Part shown: positions 13,641-25,517 of the stretch, one piece after another
Position numbering within the stretch: position 1 is the stretch's first letter
How the letters are laid out: every line of letters starts with the position of its first letter
Source of the DNA: Capitulum mitella
Taxonomy: Eukaryota; Arthropoda; Thecostraca; Pollicipedomorpha; Pollicipedidae
NCBI GenBank assembly: GCA_030062745.1
Contig: CP099850.1
Span: forward strand, 8,809,538-8,873,537
Length of the DNA: 64,000 bases
Direction of reading: 5' to 3'
Made by a program: the position numbers and the translations under genes
The notes under the pieces: model-generated
The model's database searches: none
Told to the model about the DNA's origin: nothing
The model's input: only the letters and a program-made list of their open reading frames with translations

Positions 13641-16600
13641 GGTGGTGCAGATCCTGAGTCGGTCTGCAATATAAAGTCACAAGCGTTTTGCCATGTAACA
13701 CGTTCATGCGCAAAAAAAGCGAGCACGCTCGCGTCTGCCAGCAACATGAGCAAAGATGCCGCGCTTCATTAGAATAAACTTGAACATAGAACAAGAAACG
13801 ACTGGCTGTGAAATGCTTTGATTTACTTTCTCATCGCTTCGATCAAACAGATGCCTCTTGATTCATCGCCGATAAATTATTTATTTCAGCCCGTACCTTG
13901 AAGACATTTCAGACAATGTTAAAACCTGAAATTTGTTCCAGAAGAATGTAACCTTTATTTAAGCTCCGAAAGCCGCAGATCTACGGCAGACCTACGGAGG
14001 TTCGGACCCGCCTCCTTTTCCTACGTTTTTGACAGACTTACAGACAAATCTTTAGTTATTTGGGTATTGCTCGTTCAGGCATTCCCAATGACTCGTGCAT
14101 TGTTCACCAGAAGATAACTTAATTCTTCAAGGGTTTTGCACTTTCATCCACAATACGCTCCCGTACTTTTCACATATCTATCTTTCGACGTAATCCTCTT
14201 TATCCAGGGATAAACCTTAAATGACATTACCTGGTATCCATCAATTTTTTTCAAACGGTGAGGTAGTCCAGTGTCACTAACCGCATCCAAATACCACTGA
14301 CTTGAGCCTATCCAAAAGTTTACAGTTTGGAATGTTTTTGGCTTAACATGACGATAAATGATCAAATTTTTTAACTGAATCAAATGGCACGTGTTTTAAC
14401 TAAGCGTTGCGTGTGTTCAAAGGATGTTTCCGCCCGCTTTTGAAACTTCCTCAAGGTCTCTAAAAATCGGCATCACATGGCCCTCGCGTTCGGGCCTTTA
14501 ATACAGTGCGTGCAGTTTGGGCAAGGGAGTAATGGCAGATTGAGATGTTGACTACCGTCTTCAGGTTTGTATTATACCAACACTATTTCATTGTTCGCCC
14601 TTTTCTAGACCTGTTAAGATATTCAGCCTTGACATGAATTAATCATTCATCGTTCAAATCACAAGCCCCACCTTGTAATATCGAAGCTGGATGTCATAAG
14701 CCTGGTCAGAATAACAGGAACATCGGAATTAAAACGATAGAATATTAGCCAATTAATAAATCTTAAACATCCAAAAAATAAGCTTAGGCAACAATCTGTG
14801 GCTAGGTACAAATCAGTGCCAGTGTGCTGGATTTGTATGTCTTCTTTTTTGTGTAAAACTGCAGGACAAATGTTGAATTTTTTGATACCACATGTGCAGT
14901 TTCATAACCTAACGCAACATTGAGCATCACACACGAAACGATATTGAACCCGAACTCAGCCAGGCTTTAGACAACAAATGAAGCGATGAGGAAGGTTGGC
15001 TGTCAACATTCTCTCAAGCAGAGACATGTGATGTTTGACGTCAATGCTACTGACGTCTTCAAAACAGTCAGCAGCACAATTTTATTATAAAAGCACTCAT
15101 CGCGGGATTAAAATCAGCAAGACGCCCTGAGAGTCGCATGACGAGCTAAGCCTGCTTCCTTTCTGCTTCCATTATTAGCCTCCCTTTACGCATTTCGCAG
15201 TAAAAAAGGAGATTTGCCGATCCATTTTAGTTCAAGTTTCTCATCAGAAGAAATGCAAGTTAAAAGTCACACGTCCTTCACATTGTTCTCTGCCATTACT
15301 GTGCGGATGCAAAATATGCATGGAAAAAAGGGTTAAAAAATAGAATATTATTACCCACATAGTTATGCAGAAGGAAGAGATTTCAAGCTTACGCATTGCA
15401 AAAGTAACTACGTCAAAGAAATGAGCTATCTTCCGATGAAATTTGCCATGATTTGGTGTCCCGTGGTTGTGAAGTGGTTAGTGTCCATAAACTGCCGTCG
15501 CCGAACTAGACCTATCAGTCTGATTTTTTCGACCAGATGAAGTAAGACTCACGCGGTTTTCGGCCTCGTTCGTAATCATAGCAAGGGAGAGATTCGCAGC
15601 AGTTAGGAGGGCTCTGGTGCCTAAAATTCTTTGAGATCTTTACATCCGAGGCTGCAGTTTTATTTTCGGGCTTGAAATAAATCCATCAGGCACCGCATGC
15701 CTGTACATTCAAAAATTACTTAGTTTTACTGAAATAAGTATGGAAAAAGAGAGAAAACAGTTGGTTTGCAATGATATCAAAAAACCTACTACCTCGTTTT
15801 TTCCATAATTTAATCCACGATATTGGGAATCAAAAACTGATCCAGCATTAAAAGTATACTGAGGTCTGTACCTCATCTTAACGATACAAATAAGCAGTTT
15901 CGTTTTAAGCGGTATGCGTTACCAATGTTATCGTACGTCGAATCAGTCTTATTCTAGCAAGCATAAGAAATTAAATTGAGCGGCTGGCCCATCTGGCCAT
16001 AACGCTTTCTGGAGATTTGTAACTGCTAAACTATTGGGCAACGAATCATAAAGCTTTCGTCGGAAAATAATCCAATACCTTATTTTTTGCATTTGCATCC
16101 AAAGGCGCGGGAACTCCTCCACAGTTGGGGGGAGGTGGGGACAAGGGAGTATTTTGGGTCGATTGTTTCCGGTCAACGCCCATAGGGTTAATGTTAAATT
16201 AAAAAAAAAACAGGGGAGCCTCCCCGTGCCCTCCCCCCCACACACTCCCCGCTTCCCACGCCCTTGTCTCCATTCTCTGTATCTTTGCTTGCAAGTTTTG
16301 GTGTCCACACAACTATTCTAGGAGTGATGTTCTCACTCTCAGACCTCTTTTCGCGCACGCTTTTGAACCTCTCGACAATAAAAATAAGCAATACCATGGC
16401 GTGCTTATTTTGCAACTTGGAATCTCCTGGGTGCAGAAATGCTGAGTTTTGTCGATAAATATTCCCATTGCATTGCAAAACGCATCCAGGGGAAGTAAAT
16501 TGTTAAAAAATGTTTTAAAACACCCTTGAGAAATAAGAGAGAAACGCAGTATGTCTCGCTTGTTTTGCACTCAGCAATGCGTCTTACTGATTTTTCTTTT

Positions 16601-19600
16601 TTGATACCTCAGCAAACTACAAAATATTCAACCTATTTCTTTTCAGTTAAATGCTGCACTTTGATTTGATATTCAAGACATGTTGCTCAAAAGCTTGGAT
16701 ACGCAATGTGTACATAAACGCTATTAAGGATATGTTTCGAACAAATGTGAGCGATAAGCATGCTTTTAAAACAAAAAATACACTGGTCACCATTTCAAAG
16801 CTACTGGGCATTCTGTCTGCTGGAACGATGACACTCCGAACATAAAATAGCCCTGAACGACTGCAAACTTTATTTCTCTTGTCGCCAAATCCTAAGCGCA
16901 TTTCTTTCATCGTTTGACGCTAAACGGCTAAGCTTTTAACGTTAGTACGCGTACTGGAAAGGGACTCTGCGTGGGGTTTTCTTGGATGAATATAGAACGA
17001 AGATTCAGACTAGGTGTGTCAGTTCGCATCAATTTGCGCTTCTACTGCCACCTAGGGGTAGATCTGTGAACGCAGCTACTTTGACTTTAATAGATGGCGC
17101 TGGTGTTTCCTCCACTGCGCTGTTGCCTTTTAACCCAGCAGTGGACGTGCAGATCTACCTCCACAGTGGTTGCTTGTAAGATTGTTGTGGTTTATATATG
17201 CGCATTTTTCACCGAAAGTGATGCAGCAGAATGAAATAGATTAGCGCTAATATAAGAAGTACTAATGTATCTGAGCTACCATGTTCGCTTGTGTAGATAT
17301 GATGCTTGTGATTTAAAAGACCACGTGAATTCATCTAATTTCAGGAATCCAAATTATGAAAACTGACTATGTTGCATCTATACTAGCCTGACCGTTTTTC
17401 CGGCGTATTTCATCAAACGATAATGGCAAAGTCTAATCGGCCATCATGCCGCACGTGACAGATACCTCAAAGACAGACTTGTTAGAATAGGTGGCGCTGC
17501 GAATCGGCAAGGCTGTCTGTCAAATCTCAAGGGCTAAATCCAACCTTTGAGGTATTTGAATATCACTACCGTAGCATCGGACTTCGCCTGCTTGACGAGA
17601 AGGTTAGCTAAGATATTCCCCGCGGCATGACTGGTGTTCTTGAACAGCTTTGCGCCACAAGATTGGTGACTTGCCTTGGTCGTGGGGACCACATAAGCCT
17701 GTTGTGCGCACACTTGAATGGAGGAGTGTTTGGGATTTAGTGACGAGCCGCGGTCTTGCCAACAAGCACAAAGTTCTTCGTATCCCAAATTCTCCGTTTG
17801 CCCTGAAAGCAATGTGCGTGATTCGTGCGTACGCCTCTCAACGCCAAACGCGAGCCGTCGTCGCCGGTACGGGTGCCTTGCACTTGCCTCGCGTAAGGCT
17901 GACGAGCACGCAACGGTTCTTCCCGTACAGAGCCGCTGTTGCTTAGAACCGGCGAAATCAGCGTGATGCGGCGCCGTCCACATGAGCACTGTGACCATTG
18001 CTTCTGGACCATCGTGTTTTTATTTCTCACCGTGTTATTGTTTCTCATACCCTGACTGTGGTTTTAAGTCTTCGGCAAAATGATTGCCGTTTCTGTGTAT
18101 TTACGTACTGACTGGTGGCATAAAACCCATTTTGTGGATGCCTCCTAATATATGAATGCTGAATACCGAATACCGGACCTAATCACTAAGTGGTGAGCGA
18201 ACAGGATAAAATTATTTGTCAGCAACCAAACTAAAACACTGAAACTAGTACATGCATGACTCTATGACGTTATTGTGCTCACACATGCCATAAGCCATGC
18301 TGGCCTCACCTTGCATAAGAAAAGCCACGAACGGACAAGTTTTGTTCTGTCTTACGGTGTATGGAAAAAAACCGCTCATGGCTGCAGTTGTGATACAAGT
18401 CGTGAAATAAATTTCTATCGTCGTCAAACCCTATTTTTTATGTACCATTTCATGTAGATTAAATTTCTTGTGCATGAAGCCATGATTTATTATCATGATG
18501 ATCATCCTCATTGTAAGACATTTCAGCTTGATATAGTTTCAATGTCGGATCACTTTTTTGCTCGGCGAAAAGAAAATAAAAGTTCCGAATGAGGTTGGTT
18601 TTTATTACATTTGATTCCAGACAAGTAACCCACATTCCTGACCCGAAAACTGTCCACCGCTTGTTGACAATAATCGCCAGCTCGTTTTTTTTTTTTTGTT
18701 TCCAGTCATTCATCGATTGCCATGTGACATGGCAACGCCTGATAAATCGGAAAGCCAACGGCTTCGAGCCACTTGGCTTTTGACAGGAAACCGATACTGG
18801 TCCTTTAGAATTTATGGATACTTCATTACTGTCTTCTCTATATACCCACTTCTAATGAAAATCACTAGACAAGACATTACGCTTGGGTAGGTAGAAACCC
18901 TGTCGAAGTAAGCTGAGGTAAATGGTTAATATCGTATCTGTACCAATGCTTAAATTTCGCGAAAGAAATTTAAGGTGTATATCAACACAACGAGACAAAG
19001 CATGGTGTTCAGACGATGGTCATCTAATCCTGAACTTGTATGTGCCTTTTTAACCGAGACGTCATTCTGCATCATATTTTATTATATCATCATCATCATA
19101 TTCATCACGTCATTCCTTATCATAAGTATCCATAGGAATCGGTATTCATAGGTATCATAGATCACGATAAAATCCTGATGTGAATCGTAACATTAAGATG
19201 ATTTTTTAGCCCACTTTGAATATGTTGGCAACTGTCAAATGGCACTGAAATACCGAAAACTTGTTTTAAAAGGAAGTGTGATTACCTAAGAGCAGTGGCA
19301 CTCGTGCAGTTTCAAAGTTGAATAGCACTAACGAAGAGGATCGGAAAACGGTAAATCTCTCGGTACGATGGAGCCAAGACACCCCGTGACGTGGATAAGT
19401 GCCAGTTGCGATAGAAGAGCAGCGTAAGTCCGTGTAAAACACCCTACCCCGCGAGCAAACGGTGTCCGTAGCGTCACGAAAGCGAGACCTCGGCACCGCT
19501 GCAAAAAGAGCGGCGCGCACCTCTTCTGAAGACGCTGACAGGAAGTGGGGCCCGCCTGCTGAAATCTACCAGCCCGCGTCCCCCTCCCCGCCCCCGCCAC

Positions 19601-20885
19601 ATCGTGTCACGTCACGTGACGCTGCGCATCGTGCCTAACATCCCTGACCGAGATACGGTACACCAGGGGCACCATACAAAAAATCCCCTGCCCTCGCAAC
19701 CGTTGGCCACTACAAAAAAGCCTGCCATAAAAAAAGACCGAGCGAGGAGGAGCAACTGCGTTTAACTCGACTCCAGATTAACCAGGAAGCTGGCTTTTTC
19801 TGATCGTTTAATCCAGTAGCCAGACGACGGGTACCGCACTTTTTGGTGGGTAATGTCTTTCCAAAGAAATGAAAACCCGATAAGCTCCCTTGATCTGTGC
19901 TGTTGAATCACAGCAAGGCCACGTAATGAAATTATTGTGCGGAGTAGCAGTATCGCAAACAGTTAAGTATTTCCTTTGTTTCAAGTTGGCTTCAGATATT
20001 CCACTTGATGTCATCGTTATATTCTAATGATGACGTGATGTTCAGAACTTGACCTTTCAGTGTCATCATAAAAACTTCATACTCAGATGGAAACACTGAG
20101 CAGCAAACTTTTACGCTGAGAGCTACTTGTCGGCAATGCAAGTGGTCATAGAGCAGACAGCCAGACTTTACTTTGCTGGACTTTTTCATTGCTTGACTTT
20201 GTCGTTGCGTGATGCATGTGTGCTAGTAAACGGGACCTCAAAAACCTTTACCGCAAGGTGTACGTCACATTGTAGCCGATGCGCAGCTTTGCCACACTAA
20301 GTGCTTTATTTTTTAATGTGATTGAAAATTAATATGGTGACGATGACGTGCCACAGTGCGCATGAAAGAACTGCACGCACAGACCCGGTACCCATTCTTT
20401 GCCTCATCTCAATTCAGCTGACACTTGAAAGTGAAGAATCTCCGGAGAGGGACACCAAATCGGAGCAGTAATCCTGCCCCGAGGCGCTGTGATTGGGCAA
20501 AGAATGTTTCCTTCACTGGGATGGGGTGAGCCCCAGACGCCTTCCTCATTTTTTGTCCGCACTTTCTCCAGTTTTTATGCCGCCTCTTTCCGGGCGCCTA
20601 CCACGTGCGCCAGAGCCCAGAGGCAGGGGTGCCCAGCACCAGCCACGAACCCATCTGACCAGAGCAGCAAGCCCAGACTGACTTGCTGAACGCGGTAACC
20701 ATTGGAGGTTTAAATAGCACTTTGTCCCGACAGCACACTCTTTGAATTGTTTCAATTAAAATTAAGATCACGCTTTGCATCCAGTCGCAGTACAGCAGAT
20801 AAACGGTCTGAACTTCCGCACCCGTAGAGGAAATGGCTCAAATCATTATAGATTTTGTTGATAATTCATTCAAAAAGATCGTGTG
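13641..20885. other. AT-rich intergenic DNA
   Basis: No recognisable coding sequence. The longest frame, 154 codons on the minus strand at 17,534-17,998, matches no family I know. A short stretch near 16,090-16,260 pairs a G/C-tract-rich patch with a GGGTTAATGTTAAATT motif that recurs, slightly altered, near 38,470, so both may be fragments of one dispersed repeat. A GC-rich patch at about 19,500-19,640 contains GTCACGTCACGTGACG. A second GC-rich patch lies at 20,490-20,690. Confidence 0.5.
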
Positions 20886-20955
20886 TGCACACAGACATAT
20901 ATGCGATATATATGCATGGATATCTACACGTATATATGCAATATATATTTATGTT

Positions 20956-20985
<30 letters not shown>
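20886..20985. repeat. (AT)n-rich microsatellite
   Basis: ATATATGCGATATATATGCATGG-type sequence leads into an uninterrupted (TA)n run at about 20,955-20,982. Confidence 0.9.
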
Positions 20986-20986
<1 letters not shown>

Positions 20987-23057
20987 ACATAAGCATTCCA
21001 TAGGAAAGCAATGGTTCTCCCAAATCCAGTCTCATCAATAAACAGGCAATGAAAATACAACGACAGTGATCAGTCACTGCTTGCACAGGCATGCTTCGAG
21101 GACACCTTCGCCGAACGCTGTCAGGTGTTATTTGATCGGTCTCAGTTATTTCGGCGTCAAAATAAGCTGACTGCTGTTACTCTTGCGACAGTTTTTTATT
21201 ACCCTGACGTACTACCTTTATGATGACTAGTTTTGTAAGAAATGGTTCATCCAAGCATTGTTTCATGGCTTTGAAAATCTCATCGCCAACATGCAATACG
21301 ACCTGTTCTGGGTTGCAGGTGGTGTATGTATTCATCACGCCCACGGTCGGTGGTAAAAACGTCTCGAACGTCACGTCATCAGACACGTTGTCTATTGAAC
21401 CCAACGTAGCACCCATCGCTAGATGTTTTGAAGCCTTGAACAATTATTAGTTGTATAACAGCCCAATAGGCAAGAAGCCATGATCAGAATTATTTCTTAT
21501 TTTCTGGTAAAACACATGATTTTGTGAGATGTTGGACGTGACTCGAGAGAACAACTAGGAACGTTCCACCACGGGCTGCTCCACAGTCGCTGGTCGTAGT
21601 CAGGACGTCGCCCTCACGTGAGCTATCTGGTCTGTCTCCACCAGAGTTTAGGCTCCCAGACACGTATCTATGGTCTCGCCGGAATAAATTTCCGCGGGAG
21701 TTCTCAAAGCCAAACCTGAGCGCCAGACCGACTCATGAAATCATTGAGCCCAGATGGCAGTTCAATCGGCGAAATTTGCAGCGCGTTTGCAGTCAGAATG
21801 CTAAAAAGTTGCTCACAATGTCGTCTTAGGGCGAACACAATTTAGACACGGAGTCGAACTGAGCATGCATCTCCTGCCTTGCATGTCAGCATTGTGTGGT
21901 AAATGGTGTCCCGGAACCATGTACTGTGAATCCACTCGGCGACACTGCTACAGTGTCGTACATTTTACATGTATACTATAATTTAACAGCCAACAACAAA
22001 ACCTATGTTTACGGTGACAGGCCAAACAATGCTTTTACGCTTGAGTGAATCTGACGTTCTTTGAAGATTATATGCCCGTATCCGTTCAAAGCAAAGTTAC
22101 TGGAAGTGACACGACATATGCATATATTTTGTTACAATGTCATCAGCATTTGTGATATTCACTTGCTTATGTTGCTAGTAGCGTTCTCTTCATTAAAAAT
22201 AGTGGAATGCACGATTGTGATGTTTCTAATGCAGAAGCCAAGCTTGTCAATGGTGGCCACTGCTTATATTTAATCCGTGCAACACGACAGCCACCAAGCT
22301 TACCAGATCGAGTCGACGGTTCAAAAATGCCCACACGCATCGGATGCGTCGCGCGTCGGCTGGCGATTTGAAAACCCCTGAGCTCTCCCGCCGGCCACCG
22401 GCGGCGGCTCAACCCTTTCGTCCCCGACACCCGTCCACTCCCAAGGTCAGCCAACCCTTTGATGGCGTGACCTCGCACTGGTACAGTTTACTTCCCCCGG
22501 CGCCCGCCGCGGCCGCAGACAGAACAAAGGGCGGCCCGTTTGGCGCCAATCAGGACCCGGTGACACCGGGCCTCGTGCTTCCTGTACTCAGATCGCCACC
22601 TGGTGAACGGAGGCCTCGTTTTTCACGACATTAATAACTTTGACAATAACTTGGAGCAAGGCATGTAAAAAGCGCAGAAAATAGTTCACTTAATGGCATG
22701 CTGTTCTCGTTAGTGTCGCGTCGGCCTCATGTGCATGCCATTGATGAATGCTTTGTTGTTGAGGTATTTTTAAGTCAGTCAATGAAAGCCGGTAAGTGGC
22801 GACGCGTACTGATTCCGTCACCGTCACACCTCAGCATGAGCGCCGTTCCACAACCTGTTGAACTCCTGAATTTCAGCCCCAGCCACGGTTTTAACGACAG
22901 GTGTCCTGTGGTGTGAGGGCGTCACAAGAGTTTGGTGGGTCCAGGCGCCATTTGGAAAGACCTGCTTCCATGCCCTTCTTTCACAGTGATATGCGTACGC
23001 CTGGCTGGACATACCTGGACACATGGTAGGATGGGTGTTCAATGCGAATGTCTTTAA
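20986..23057. other. Intergenic DNA with one GC-rich island
   Basis: Mostly AT-rich with no recognisable gene. At about 22,340-22,620 there is a GC-rich patch with a 96-codon plus frame of low-complexity Pro/Arg/Ala composition, which I read as island DNA rather than an exon. The block ends with the TTAA (23,054-23,057) that flanks the first piggyBac-like element. Confidence 0.45.
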
Positions 23058-24262
23058 CCCTATTCCCGGAGGGCTAGACGGTGTGGCCGATTCCCGGCAG
23101 GGGGGGCGGATTCGGCCCCCCCTGAGATCTCGAGAACTACTTATCCGATTTCATCGCAACAAACGGCAATCGATTTGCCGTGACGTGAACTACACTTTTA
23201 TAAAAAGAAATTTTCAAAATTTTGAAATTTGTGGATACAGGGGGCAAAAATGTCAAAATGGGGGTACTTTTGACTTCTTATAATTCCGTTGTTTATGGAC
23301 CGATTTCGATGAAACTGGCATCAATCGAGAGATTATGGATAGGGCTTTTACCATGGGTATGCAAATTTGAAATTCTGAGAAAATTCATGGGCGTTCACAG
23401 GGTTTCAAAAATAGGGGGATTAGTTTTCTAATAACGGAATGAACAAAAAAGGCCAAAACACTTTTTTAGCTTCTGCTAGTCATGTTATGCTAAAGAAGTA
23501 CAAATCGCATTACAATGTTTGTATAATGTTAGCATAGGCGGTGCCAGGGACATAAAAAAGGGGGAACTGTCATGGTCACACGTTCTTCAGATCAACTTCT
23601 GACCTTTGACCTTAAACGACCTCCAGTGACCTTGGGGTCACCTGGAATGATGTCGTGTGCATTCAATATTATCTTTAAACGTTTTTAATCGATTAAATTC
23701 ACTCTATTCCAAAAAATTCATTTTTTGGCTTTTGCGATATAGGATACGTGCACTGGCATTTTAGGTCATAGCTCCGTGACCCAACCTGATATCAAGCTGA
23801 AACTTGGTACACAAGTAGAGGGCATCTTCCTACGTCATATATATTCCGGGTTTGGCATTTGAAAAAACGGCGCCGAAATTATTGCGAAAAAACAAATTTT
23901 GACTTTTGACCTTGACCTGACCTTGTAAAGTGACCTCAGATAAACAAAATTACATATGCACATTGCCCAACTATTTAGCTATATATGCATATAAAGTTTT
24001 AAGTTCTATCTTAAAAACTCTGTTTTTGGCAGACATTTTCCTTTTACCCTCAACATGGCCAAAAATGACCTGAGGTGCCTCCCAAAAACGTTGCCTGGCT
24101 CCGCCCTTGATCAAAATAGAATTTCGAAATTTTGTCACGGCGCGTAGAAGGAATAGCTAGGAAAAGTCACCAAGTTTCGTGAAGCTGCGTTAAAAAGCCT
24201 GGAATTGGCAAGCAAAAAACCCGAGGGGGGGGCGGATTCCGCCCCCCCTGCCGGGAATAGGG
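23058..24262 (+). mobile_element. piggyBac-like non-autonomous element (MITE-type), copy 1
   Basis: A 1,205-bp element begins CCCTATTCCCGG and ends with the exact inverse, CCGGGAATAGGG. It is flanked on each side by TTAA (23,054-23,057 and 24,263-24,266). TTAA target duplication and a terminal CCCT are the known signature of the piggyBac superfamily. Near each end lies a G-tract palindrome, of the form GGGGGGGCGGATTCGGCCCC on the left and its GGATTCCGCC variant on the right. The interior is non-coding, so mobility would have needed a transposase from elsewhere. It carries TGACCTTGA (23,907-23,915) and other TGACCT hexamers. A second copy lies inverted at 26,306-27,516. Confidence 0.85.
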
Positions 24263-24266
24263 TTAA

Positions 24267-25314
24267 AGACCATTAATTCGGCGTTTCATTCGAGAACAAT
24301 GCGGAAATTTTCGCCGCTAAATTGAAACGGTCAGAGCAATGTAGACGCAGTATTGGAGGCGGACTTTGGATGACTGTGACTTTGAACAGTCCTGTCAGTC
24401 TTGCAGCCGTGCTGTAACGACCGGTCACTTTAAATTCCTCTTTAACCCGCGCACACTCGGGGGTCCGAATCGCCCTTGGTTTCCGAAAACTCGCAATGAT
24501 CTTGAGAACTTAGGGAGCTACGGGGGTGGAAGTGACGCAGATCAAAAGCCCGTGGAATTATAATAAGGGGGAACGCGAACTGATTAACCCTGAGTTACAT
24601 TTTAGGACCAAGTCGTCAAGTAAGGTCACGTCATGGCTCTAAAATCTGTGGGCAATAACGCTAAATAGGACGGTTCTATCCACTAACCTCAAGCACTAAA
24701 CAGTCCAAAAAGATAAGAAACGTTTCGTCACTGCAAAAAAGCAATTTTCTACGTCTCATGTCCTGTCAGGCCAGATAAACAGCCATTGGAATACAAAGCT
24801 GAGTTATGTCGAGACTGTCAGGCAAATAAGATTAATTCATGCAAACGCTTTAGAATCATCATTACGAAAGTTTGATCAGGTTCATTACACTTATCAGAAA
24901 TAGATGAATAAAGGTCATCTAAGGTAACATCAGGTCAACTAAGGACAAATCTTACAACATTCGTATCTCGTGACTGGATTAGGATACAGAAGCCAAACAA
25001 ACGCCATTTTGATTGCTATAATCATTCCATTGTGTCCTTAAATGAAATGGAAGTCAAGACTAGGTCGAGCCAGGTCAGATCAAGGATGACAAGAAGCAAT
25101 GTGCGACAGTTTCGTTTGAGAAATCGTGGTTCCACAGAAGAAAACAAAGTGCTGAAACACGTCTGGGCATTTGAAAACAGTCCAAATGCGTTGAAACAAG
25201 AGTTTTTTGTTCACAGGAATTCCGCTCACAAGAAAAGTTAAAATCTCTTTGCATGACACATGACACATTTTCATACACACTTTCACGATTGAAGAACGTT
25301 TACAACCGCACTAA
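24267..25314. other. Intergenic DNA with scattered AGGTCA hexamers
   Basis: No recognisable gene. Hexamers such as AGGTCA, CAGGTCAACTAAGG and CCAGGTCAGATCAAGG recur between about 24,620 and 25,090 and resemble the hexamer-rich repeats elsewhere in the window. Confidence 0.4.
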
Positions 25315-25517
25315 TCATTTGTTATCAGTCACGATAAGAAAGCTAAGAGTCTGTCGTAAAGAGCTAGCTGTGTATGTTGCTTGTTTTGTAAATTTACCAT
25401 TGGTGCAGTGGCTCTGGTAAAAAAAACTGTCTCCATTGTTGTGAGCTGCCTGCGGTCTGCGCTGCGAGCAAGTATGGTCGGCTATGATATGAACAAGTTC
25501 GTACTGAGAGTGATTAC
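25315..25517 (-). mobile_element. Penelope-like element fragment, 3' part (split copy)
   Basis: Read on the minus strand, this aligns with the plus-strand sequence at about 31,540-31,690. Shared features include 'HCTN', the HTCSQRRPQAAHN versus RTYAQYRPRVAHN stretch, and CACTCTCA-GAAC-TG-TCA-ATC at the DNA level. It continues the Penelope-like fragment at 28,061-28,440, from which it is separated by the fold-back element. Frames are broken. The assignment rests on the better-preserved partner at 31 kb. Confidence 0.65.

Noticed and set aside
13537..13794. Minus-strand frame with Tyr-Ile and Thr-His repeats
   Set aside because: It is a translation of the AT and GT microsatellites.
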